A stretch of 64,000 bases of DNA. It comes from Symbiodinium microadriaticum (lineage: Eukaryota > Sar > Dinophyceae > Suessiales > Symbiodiniaceae). The stretch's first letter is position 1, and every line of letters starts with the position of its first letter. The stretch is from positions 149,448-213,447 of the forward strand of contig LSRX01000483.1 in the NCBI GenBank assembly GCA_001939145.1, read 5' to 3'. A program made the translations under genes and the position numbers. A model generated the notes under the pieces. The model did no database searches, had not been told where the DNA came from, and was given only the letters and a program-made list of their open reading frames with translations. This document shows, one piece after another, positions 12,401-22,010 of the stretch.

Positions 12401-13600
12401 CACCCACACCCACACCCACACCCACACCCACACCCACACCCACACCCACACCCACACCCACACCCACACCCACACCCACACCCACACCCACACCCACACC
12501 CACACCCACACCCACACCCACACCCACACCCACACCCACACCCACACCCACACCCACACCCACACCCACACCCACACCCACACCCACACCCACACCCACA
12601 CCCACACCCACACCCACACCCACACCCACACCCACACCCACACCCACACCCACACCCACACCCACACCCACACCCACACCCACACCCACACCCACACCCA
12701 CACCCACACCCACACCCACACCCACACCCACACCCACACCCACACCCACACCCACACCCACACCCACACCCACACCCACACCCACACCCACACCCACACC
12801 CACACCCACACCCACACCCACACCCACACCCACACCCACACCCACACCCACACCCACACCCACACCCACACCCACACCCACACCCACACCCACACCCACA
12901 CCCACACCCACACCCACACCCACACCCACACCCACACCCACACCCACACCCACACCCACACCCACACCCACACCCACACCCACACCCACACCCACACCCA
13001 CACCCACACCCACACCCACACCCACACCCACACCCACACCCACACCCACACCCACACCCACACCCACACCCACACCCACACCCACACCCACACCCACACC
13101 CACACCCACACCCACACCCACACCCACACCCACACCCACACCCACACCCACACCCACACCCACACCCACACCCACACCCACACCCACACCCACACCCACA
13201 CCCACACCCACACCCACACCCACACCCACACCCACACCCACACCCACACCCACACCCACACCCACACCCACACCCACACCCACACCCACACCCACACCCA
13301 CACCCACACCCACACCCACACCCACACCCACACCCACACCCACACCCACACCCACACCCACACCCACACCCACACCCACACCCACACCCACACCCACACC
13401 CACACCCACACCCACACCCACACCCACACCCACACCCACACCCACACCCACACCCACACCCACACCCACACCCGCACCGGCACCCGCACCCGCACCCGCA
13501 CCCGCACCCGCACCCACACCCACACCCACACCCACACCCACACCCACCCACCCACACACACGCACACACATGTGCACACATGCACACAGGCACACACACT
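9473..13600 (+). repeat. Giant (CCCACA)n hexanucleotide array
   Basis: About 4.0 kb of head-to-tail CCCACA (TGTGGG on the other strand) runs from 9473 to about 13470 without one substitution that I can see, roughly 665 units. It is followed by CCCGCA/CCGGCA variants (13471-13515), more CCCACA units and CA/CG dinucleotides to about 13600. The minus strand carries GGG every six bases, so quadruplex-type folding is plausible. No frame has a stop codon, which produces spurious frames of over 1400 codons on both strands. The perfection of the core raises the possibility that its length was set during assembly. Confidence 0.95.
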
Positions 13601-13952
13601 TGTGAAATCCTCCCTCTGACTCGACTTGCTACGCTTTCGCTTCCTTGCTGATGATATCTCAATAGACGAAGCAGAATTCATAGATGCCGAAGAAGTGGTG
13701 CTTGACTATCATTCAAGGCCGGTGAGCAGCTACGTTCCCGATTGGAATCCATGCTGAAACGTTACGGGTTGAATGGAAGGAACAGCTGCGACGCGAACGC
13801 AGGTGTAGAAAACTGCGCATTCCTTCTGCAACCAACAGTTTAACACTTGGCAAATGATACTGGTGAGCAATCGCTTGCAAGACCATTGATTTGTTACGCC
13901 AAGCGTCTAGTGCATTGTCAGTAAAACTGGATCGAATTGGATCTAGCAGAGT

Positions 13953-15390
13953 TTACAGCTCCTGCTTGCGTGTAGGACATGCAAACTGAATCTTGCCATA
14001 GTCTGGTCTAGTGCACCAACGTTTGTCGGTGCTCTTGCTCTTAACGATGCAGGCCCTAAAGGATACAAGCTGCTCAAGCCACATCGAGGCTCTAGAAATC
14101 TTTACATGATTTCCCAAAGCAGCTCCAGAAAAGTGAATTCCATGAGCAGTCTTTCTATGAAAATACATATCTTTGCAGTCTTGCAAAAGTTGCTCTTCAG
14201 AAATCTGACCATCTTCTCGACGAGCTCTTGCAAAGAAACCAGGCAAAGGAATTGATGTGGGCAGTTGAAGCCCATCTGCACAGCTAGGCAGAATGGGCCC
14301 AGCAGACAAGGCACCAAAAACCGTTTCAAGACCACATCCATGATACCAGTGATAATATGAAGTGGTGTTGGTAGGAACACTGCCGAATGTAGGTCCAGGC
14401 ATACCGTTCAATCGAAGTAGCCAGATGTTAACCTCATCAAGTTGCCAGCTTCCAGCATCTTCAAGAATTGTCCTTGGTGTAAGACTGTTAACAACCAAAG
14501 CCAATGCAAAATCTGCAATGTTTTTCCAACCATTGGATGCATGGGGTTCTTTCGGGACACAAAGCTGAGCCAGTTCCTTACAAACGTGCTGTAATTGATC
14601 TTCAGGAACATGTACAGCTCTTTCCAAACGAGGGTCAACAAAAGTTTTGCTTTTTGCATAGGTATTCAGATCCAGAAGCTGATACGGTCCCACAAAGTAG
14701 CATTCAGCAAAGTCATCTGCAACTGTCCAATAGGAGGTGCAGCAAAACGAACCTCTACATTGTCAGACTCTTTCAGCTCATTCTGAATATCTTCATCTTT
14801 TCTTACAGGTGGTGGAGGACCAGAAAAATGATGTTACACAGGGAATGAGGGAACATACGTCTGTCATAGCTCACTCCATCTGTACTTCCACAAAGTGAAC
14901 CCACGACTGGTGCAAAAGATCCAGTGCCACCAGTTTTTTGATTTACCGCTCAATAAGCCCGGTGGTGTAGCACCATAGAAACTGGAGGAGGTAGCGGTGA
15001 AGCAGGTGGAGCAATTGCCGTAGGCGGCGGTCTTGATCCTTGTTTAGTATCATATCAGAACAGGCAACTGCAATAACAGTTCCCAGCCCATGTCTCAAAA
15101 CAAAACAAAAAGAGTAACAACAACCCTTTACAAAACCTGAACGCTCCTGCTTTAGGAGAAGTACTTTCCGGACGTAGAGGAGTAGATGCTTGGCTAACCC
15201 CGCGCCAGAGGCTCGGTGGCTCCCTTGTACCAACCCATTCTCTTGGAGGGTCGGCAACAGACAGATCCTATCGTTCTCTACGACGATGTCTACGCGTAGT
15301 TGCTCTAACGACCCCGTCCCCTTCTCGTCGATCTACTTCTCTTCCTTCTTGAGGATCTACTTCTCGAAGCAGACTCCCTGTAAACGTTGA
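13953..15390 (-). pseudogene. Frame-broken gene relic with an RS-rich start and a long C-terminal open frame
   Basis: Reading leftwards, a stretch near 15390-15290 encodes arginine-serine dipeptides (ESASRSRSSRRKRSRS). Proline-rich pieces follow in shifting frames. Then comes PPPPVRKDEDIQNELKESDN, and after a one-base shift near 14715-14726 a frame of about 250 codons runs to the stop at 13953. The long frame contains WYHGCGLETVFGALSAG and later DMYFHRKTAHGIHFSGAALG. The spacing of HG, a GxxxS-like turn and a later aromatic segment is only vaguely like ADP-ribosyl-transferase folds and is not enough for a call. No introns were needed to follow it, so a processed pseudogene or uncorrected base-calling indels both fit. 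Confidence 0.55.
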
Positions 15391-15850
15391 CTTGTACTGT
15401 CGGCATGGCTATAACAACTACAGCCAAGGAACTGTATCAACAATGTACTCCAAATAAAGTCAACATCAACAATTTTCTTTTTCAACAAGCTATAACTCTC
15501 AAACAATCATCCCCGAAAGATTGCAACCGTCATTGTTACTGTCATCCCTTTCTTCTTCTTCCTGAGCAGCACTGTCTGTAGTGATAACAGAATGAACGAC
15601 AAACAGTCGCAAAGGGTAAGCTTTGGGTGGCAAAACGAATTATGCTATTCTAGTGTAATGATAGCGAAACGAGAATGAACACATGCTCAGTCATGCTTAT
15701 TGGGGTTTATTTGTCTATACGAAACGATGCGTGCTTTCTGGGTGGCGACTAGGTGCTTCTTGGGTATAAACGAGACGACTTCTCTTCGTCGTCCTTTTAT
15801 CAGCTACTCTACGCCCAGTCTCTGCTCTGGTAGGATCAAGATGACCTTGA
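15391..15850. other. Stretch without a supportable gene
   Basis: The interval separates the minus-strand relic from the plus-strand zinc-finger gene, whose upstream regions face each other. A control region could lie here, but no TATA-like, TTTT-box or other motif can be assigned with confidence. Confidence 0.4.
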
Positions 15851-16113
15851 CCACAAGCAAATGCTGAAGAGGTCAAACAGCCGGCGAGCTCAGAGCTCCA
15901 ACCGAAGATATCCAACAAGCCTCTGCAAACCACATCAGGTTGGAGTGCTTCATCCAGCAGCGATGTCGACCCGTCCAGCGTAGATGACTTCTTGGTGCCC
16001 CAGCAGCCACAACTACGTCCAGAGCATGTTGCATCCTCGCTGCATTTTGCACATGCACAAATCTTGGCATCAGAGCATCTTCAGCTCCTCTCGTCAAGCT
16101 GCTGGTCAACCAG
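15851..16113 (+). CDS. Candidate upstream exon of the CCCH zinc-finger gene
   Basis: This is open on the plus strand between an in-frame stop at 15848-15850 and a good donor (ACCAG|GTGTGG) after 16113. It encodes a serine/proline-rich segment with balanced composition (GWSASSSSDVDPSSVDDFLV, then PQQPQLRPEHVASSL). It lies about 290 bp before the first firm exon of the zinc-finger gene on the same strand. Such low-complexity N-terminal regions are common in this type of protein. The minus strand is also open here, so the assignment is tentative. Confidence 0.35.
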
Positions 16114-16406
16114 GTGTGGCATGACTCTTCCGAAACGACGTCGGAGTCAGGCACGGCTCCGGGAAAGTTGAGAGCGCCGAGGGCAGGCAGTCAGCGAGTC
16201 GTGCACGGGACATTGCACTTTTCAGCAGTATGCACTTTTGTCGTCAGCATCATACTCCCCGTGCCAGCTGCTTCTACGGCCCATGGCAGAGTCTCCATGG
16301 AAGAGAAGATACGTATGGAAAAAGTCGCTGCAGTCCAAGCAAAGATCCGGGCGCCTTGGTTTGCAGCATCCATCTCAGTTAAAAATGTGAGGGGTCGGTC
16401 TTTCAG

Positions 16407-17624
16407 AAGTCGAAGCCCTGCGAGGAACTGACACAATCAGACCCGATGCTTGGTGAGGATGGCCCACCCCCAGAGATTGTGCTGCTTGGCAGTGGCAAGA
16501 CTCCAGACAAATCCCTCGAATTTCTTGCCTTCTCGAGGAAGCTGCCATTCGAGCGTAATCGCTCTGGGGTCTGATGCTTCCTTGCACCTCCAAGGTATGG
16601 ATGGTCCCAGGGCAGTGCCAACCACGTGCCGTTGGTTGCACTTTAGAGATCGTCGCCCTGCCCGAGAGCTTGCTATCTCTGGTCTCGTTCCGGGCACAGG
16701 AAGTGTAGTAGGCTTCTCAAGGGTTCGAGAGTGTGTGTGATGCCGAGGACAACGGCAAGTGTACGCCTTGCATCCACTTCACTACTCGCGCGGGTTGCAA
16801 GCACGCAGAGGCTTGCAGGTTTTGTCACCTGGAACATGGCGAGGACGGGCACAACCAAGAAGCGTCTAACAGTCGCGGCATCTGAATCTGACATGCAGTC
16901 GAGCTGCTCTTGAAGAAGTAGGCACGCAGAGTCTCACCTGATCAAGCCGGGACGAACCGGTTCCGTGAATGGCTTACACCGGACAGGTTTCCAGACAGAC
17001 GAACATAGAGGTGGTCTTGTGGGGCGGTCACGCTATAGACTTTGCCAGGTGATGGTTGTTTGGCAGCTTTGCAAAGTGGGGTGAGGTTGCCCACCAATTT
17101 GATTGGAAACTAGGGATCAAGAAAGAATAAGCAAACTTTTAGCATGTTTTCTTGCAGAGAAGCCGCGGACATCCTATTGCGCGTGTGCATGAGTAAACAG
17201 TAGAAGCTACTGCAGTGTTTGCAATGCGGCTAAGGACAGGTATGTCTGGTTTTGCTTATGCAGCACTGTTTGTGTACAGCATGTGTTCATGATTGTGAAT
17301 GCGTGCTTGTCGTTTGCAGCAGGACGCCCGACGTGGAAGACATCGGCCATGCAAGGCAACCCGAAACCAATGCAAGCAGCTCTTGGCACAGATGAACGAC
17401 CTCTATAAGGACGATCCAGAACAGATTCTTGGCGGCCAGCGAGCACCACTATGCAAGCTCACTGTCGTGTGCCTGCGCTATTGTCTTTTCTTCTGTTTAC
17501 GCACGTACAGCTTTTGCCTTGTAGAAGTAAGCGCCGGTTAAATGCGACGACAAGGAAGCAGCAGGCATATCTCAAGTTGGCTCAGCAGAGCCCCTACATG
17601 AAAAGCAGCTTGGAAGCGATGTGA
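16407..17624 (+). CDS. CCCH-type zinc-finger protein (multi-exon)
   Basis: Four exons read in one phase. Exon 1 (16407-16554) encodes an acidic segment (EIVLLGSGKTPDKSLEFLAF) and ends at a GT donor. Exon 2 (16722-16861) holds the finger CTPCIHFTTRAGCKHAEACR followed by FCH, which is C-x8-C-x5-C-x3-H. Exon 3 (about 17320-17439) follows a GC donor and a TTTGCAG acceptor and carries a basic helix-like segment (RPCKATRNQCKQLLAQMNDL). Exon 4 (about 17562-17621) gives QAYLKLAQQSPYMKSSLEAM and the TGA at 17622-17624. Joins 1-2 (phase 1) and 2-3 (phase 0) are consistent; the exact 3-4 junction is unresolved. CCCH fingers usually bind RNA, so a post-transcriptional role is the family-level inference. 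The N-terminus is incomplete. Confidence 0.8.
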
Positions 17625-17820
17625 TGTGTGCCTTCGCTTGCCGGGGCCAGCCTATGTCTCGAGAAGCTGCTTGCAGAAGACGCTTGCCTGTTGGAGCTGC
17701 AGCCACTGCTAATCAGCAGATCTGAGGTCTTCTGAAAGGAGTCCTGGACTCTGAAGATACAGAAGCTGCTGCCAGTCACCTAAACTGGCTTGTCTTTGTT
17801 GCTTTACAGCTTCCTTTCCT

Positions 17821-19130
17821 TCACGTCATTCCAAGACCGTGGCCGACTTGCGCAGTACACAAGCAGAAGCCTAGGAGGTCAACACAGGCGATATTGATGG
17901 CGGCCAATAGTTGAATGACAAAGCTTGATTCGGCAGAGCGGTAGAGATCGTCGTTTCCAGCGTCATCCTCATCGACGTCGACCCCCAAGCCAAGATGAGC
18001 TGATGCTGAGGCATCATCAACAGCGCCACGGCCGCCCGGCCTACAAGACGAAGACAGAAAAGGAAGCGGGCCGTCCCAAGGACCTTCAGCCAAGCCGCCG
18101 CCGTTCTGTGCAAGCAGTGGGCGATTTTGCTTGTCAACATGCCATGCCATGTGCAGGACGAAAGAACGGAGGAAGAAAGAATTTAATATCGCTGTAACGC
18201 CTTTTCACTGTCAGCGCTTCAAGGCTACTGCGTGCTACAAGTGGATTGCAAGCGTTTCGCCAACTGGCTACAGAGCGTGTCTGCTGCGGGCGGTTTACCA
18301 CAAGGCCTCTTGGAAGGGAAGCCATGGTGTCTTTGCATCTGCCACCCGACTGACTGCCAGTCTTAGTGAACTGGCCCTGTCAGCCTGGAGCTCAGATGCA
18401 TGTGGCTCAGGGCTTACTAGATGTTTCACACTCCTGACTACCGAACTTATAGGGCCTCGTTTTTCCCCGATTCATGAAAACTAGATTGCAATTTCTTCTT
18501 GGCCAATCACCATAACTGCTTGCTAATATCTTGATCTTGGACCTATTTCAGGTCAACCTTCTGTGAAAGAGCTTTTTCCCGGCAGTCACCCAGCAAAGTG
18601 ACATCATGACTTTTCTATGATATTCTCATCGCAAGAAAGATCGGAAAGTGTTTGCTTTGGAGATGGGGGATTCGCCCATAGCGGCTCTTGAGTATTCTTG
18701 TCAAATTCGCGGTCGTGGATCACGAGGCAGGCTGTCAAAGACGCATTGCTGCCTGCATCCGGAAACAGCACTTGCGCATCAACAGCACAAGTTCTACGGT
18801 ATGGCACCACGCCGCTGCTTTGTGAGAGCCCAAATGCGTTTCCGCGACGATTCAGCAAAAGGAGGCTGTGTGAACTTAGCCGGGTGTTGGTTTGCACATT
18901 TCTGGGATCAGCATCGTTGATAGGTCCGAAAGGTCCTTGTAGAGCTCGATTGTTGCAACGTGTCCGAATCCGGAGATCTTGATGACAAGGACACCCCGTC
19001 CTTGTTCGAAATGAATGCGAGTGAAGACTACCACAAATTCCCTCGTTTGACCTCCAGCTGTCATTGAAAAGTGAGCCTTGAAGCCTAAACCAAACACTGC
19101 TTCGCCCAACGGTTGTCGGGAAACATGCAA
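17821..19130 (-). CDS. Candidate multi-exon gene, unknown product
   Basis: Three minus-strand open segments with good protein composition follow each other. 19130-18876 starts with ATG and is beta-strand-like (TREFVVVFTRIHFEQGRGVL, then VIKISGFGHVATIELYKDL). 18880-18604 contains ACLVIHDREFDKNTQEPLW and ends in a stop. 18150-17821 contains an acidic stretch (GLGVDVDEDDAGNDDLYRS) before a hydrophobic one and ends in TGA. No domain was recognised. It would end tail to tail with the zinc-finger gene, about 200 bp away. Exon joins were not resolved, and the pieces may belong to more than one gene. Confidence 0.4.
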
Positions 19131-19159
19131 TGCTTGCTTGTTGTGTTGTGCACGGAAAT

Positions 19160-19310
19160 TAAATAGGGACCATGCTCTGCTAATCCCGATAAACCCGCTA
19201 AACCCGATAAATTCGATAGGCCCGATAAACCCGCTAAACCCGATAAACCCCCGATAAACCCGCTAAATCCGATAGGCTCGATAAACTCGATACAGCCAGA
19301 ACGCCGGACA
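19160..19310 (+). repeat. Degenerate GATAAACCC / GCTAAACCC tandem repeat
   Basis: Units of 9-10 bp alternate AACCCGATA and AACCCGCTA with small changes (GGCCCGATA, CTCGATAAA). The AAACCC core resembles the plant-type telomere heptamer AAACCCT used by dinoflagellates, but with extra bases. It marks the left edge of the AT-rich island. Confidence 0.8.
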
Positions 19311-19320
19311 AACCTGATTA

Positions 19321-19715
19321 AACAGTTCAGGGCGCCCTATCAGTCCAAGACTCCAACCTCGGAGTTTAAGGTTTGTAAGAGTTTTGACTCATTAATTAGA
19401 GGCGCCCCATCAGTCCATAGCTCCATTCGCGGAATTCAATGTCTATAAGAGTTCTGAAAATAGAGGCGCCCTCGGAGTTCAAGGTTCTTCAGACTTCTGA
19501 TTTCAAAATAGGGGCGCCCCATTAGTCCAGGGTCCCGCCCTCGGAAATCAAGCTTCGTAAATATTCTGATTTCAATACCAGGGGTGTCCCATTAGTCGAC
19601 GGCCCCACCCTCGGAATTCAAACTTCATAAATGTTCTGATTTTAATACCAGGGGCGTCCCATTAGTCCACGGCCCCACCCTGGGAATTCGAATTTTATAA
19701 GAATTCTGGTTTAGA
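19321..19715 (+). repeat. 70-bp tandem repeat, about six diverged copies
   Basis: Copies start with a GGCGCC-type motif at 19331, 19401, 19465, 19513, 19583 and 19653. Spacing is 70, 64, 48, 70 and 70 bp, so two copies are shortened. Each full unit has a GC-rich head (GGCGCCCCATTAGTCC), a CCCTCGGAATTCAA middle and an AT-rich tail ending TTCTGATTT. The last copies change GGCGCC to GGTGTC or GGCGTC. No coding function is seen. Confidence 0.85.
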
Positions 19716-20799
19716 AAGATTCTTCTTTGGAAACTATATTAAGAAATTTTAATTGATTTTATATAATAGGTAATATTTTAATTATAATTAGTGAGTATAA
19801 TCGAATTTCGCATATTTTATTACGAAAAAGAATTTTCTATTCTGATTTTTAGATGATTTGTTAAATTCATATATATAATTAATTTGCTTAAGAAATTAAA
19901 AATGGTCTCCCTGGACGATATATTGGAAAAAAAATCGAATTAGATTAGAAATACATTCGATTAAAAAAAAATTTAATTAAGAAAATAAGGTATGGAATTC
20001 CGATCGATCGCTATTCTAATATCTCGTCTAAGAAGAAAATGAAGATTAATTGAAGAGAAGAATTAGTCTGGCCGGCGAGGGCATATTGAGGATTTTATAT
20101 GTGGCAGAATTATTTTAAGATCGATTTTGGTCGATAAGAAGAAAATAGAAATTATTTACGATCTAGATTTTTCTTTGATATATTTATCGTCTTAAAGTTC
20201 ATCGCCTCTAATTATGGCAGCAATAAAATAAAGATTATGAAAGCTATCGATAATTTCAATTTTCATGGACAAAATTGATATTAAATCCAAGCATTCGATT
20301 AAATTCATAGCTAAGATTGGTATTAAGTCCAAGAAGGCATCCAAATCTATGAAGAAGTCTAATACGATCAAGGACGACGGGAATCCAGAGCCAGGGTCGC
20401 GGACGGATCTGGCAGGAACGGTTACTCCATCGGGTTAAGCGGCTGGTCCAATATCTATATGAAAAGAACCGAATATTCGTCTATCGTCTTTATTAGCTGG
20501 CATGTTATGGACTTTCTGGAGCCTATTGGCTTTCGGCTTTGAAAAGCCAGGGGCTCAAATGGCGGCGGTAAAGAACTGTCGTTAAGCGGCCAGGAATCAC
20601 AATCAATCATGGCTGTTTTTTGAAGACAGTGCAGCAGACCAGTCGCCGGTCGAGAGAAAATCATTAGAATCCTTTCTAGTTTTATTTAGCTAAATATATT
20701 TCAAATTTTTTGTCTTTATTCAGATTGGATGACCGGAAATTAAAGAATAGATTAGATTATCTATATATGGATATATATAAGGAGTATACATCCTAGCTA

Positions 20800-21385
20800 C
20801 TAGATAAATTTGAGCTAAACCCTAACTAACCCCAGCTAAAAATTTAACTAAACTACAGTCCTAGCTAAACCTTAGATCCTATCTAAATCTTAGATAAGCC
20901 CTAGCTAAATCTTAACTAAACCCTAGCTAAAACCTAGCTTAAACCTTCGCTAAACCTAGCTAAGCCTTTCCTAAACCCTAGCTAAACCCTAATCAAACCT
21001 TAGCTAAACTTTAGCTAAACCCTGGCTGAACCCTAGCTAAACCCGAACTAAGCCTTAGAAATACCCTAGCTAAATCCTAGCTAAAATCCTTAGCTTAAAT
21101 CCTAGCCAATTCCCTAAGCCCTACTTAAATCCATAATTCTTAGCTAAGGAGCCCTGATCAAATCCTAGCTAAGCCTTCGCTAAACCCTAGCTAAACCTTA
21201 GATAAACCCTAGGTAAACCCTAGCTAAACCCTATCTATACCTTAGCTAAGCCTTAGTTAAACCGTACTTAAATCCTAGCTAAGTCCTAGCTAAACCGCAG
21301 CTAGATCGTAGTTAAAATATAGCTAATCCCTAGCTAAAGCCTAACTAAACCTTAGCTAATTCTTAGCTAAATCCTTAAGGCCATT
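20800..21385 (+). repeat. Telomere-like degenerate array, unit AAACCCT+AGCT
   Basis: Roughly four dozen units of 11-13 bp with consensus CCCTAGCTAAA run through the interval. The unit can be read as the telomere heptamer AAACCCT with AGCT inserted. Variants such as CCTTAGATAAA, CCCTAACTAA and CCTTCGCTAAA are frequent, so the array is old or drifting. The orientation is constant. Confidence 0.8.
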
Positions 21386-21395
21386 CTAGGTATAT

Positions 21396-22010
21396 TCATA
21401 AGATCCAAAAAAAAATTAGAAGCCTATATTTGGAGCCTAGAAGGCCTGGCAAAAGATGAAAAAATCTTATTTTGAGAGACCTATAAGAGATCTGTGAAAT
21501 CAGAATCAAGAAATCCATTTTGATATTTTGGAGGGATCTGATAAGAAACCAGAAAAACCCATTTTGGGAAGAAAAAGTCATTTTGACAGGTCTAATCTGA
21601 CGACTTGGAAGAATTATAAGAAATCAAAAATCTTATTTTAGGAATTTGAAAAGGACTAGGCAAAAGATAAAATTTCCATATTATAAATCTGGAGAAGATC
21701 TGATAATATATCAAAAAATTATTTTGGATGCCTGGATAGGACCTGATAAAAGCTAGAGAATTCATTCGAGACCTCACGAATCTAGCCCATTTTGACGATC
21801 TAGAAAGATCTGTTATTAAACAAAAAATCTATTTTCTGAGAATCCAGGCGATTTTATAAGATATCAAAAAAATATTTGGGAAATCTGATAATAAATCGAA
21901 AATTTATTTTGGGGGCCTGGAAGGAGCCTGATAAAAGGTCAAAAAATCTATTTTATTCGTCTGGAATTGGTCTGATAACAGGTCAGAAAATTCAATATCT
22001 GACGGACTGG
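21396..22010 (+). repeat. Degenerate tandem repeat of about 45-60 bp
   Basis: A pattern of CCTGATAA, an A-rich block ATCAAAAAATCTATTTT and a GGGAGCCTGGAAGG-like block recurs about ten times with strong divergence. Clear copies lie near 21467, 21630, 21717, 21826, 21900 and 21948. Small open frames on both strands here are by-products of the repeat. Confidence 0.6.

Noticed and set aside
9118-13681. Frames of over 1400 codons on both strands
   Set aside because: They are generated by the stop-free CCCACA array and encode only dipeptide repeats such as His-Pro, Thr-His, Gly-Val or Cys-Gly.
19321-19715. CRISPR-like array
   Set aside because: The repeats are tandem and diverged, without unique spacers, in a eukaryotic context.
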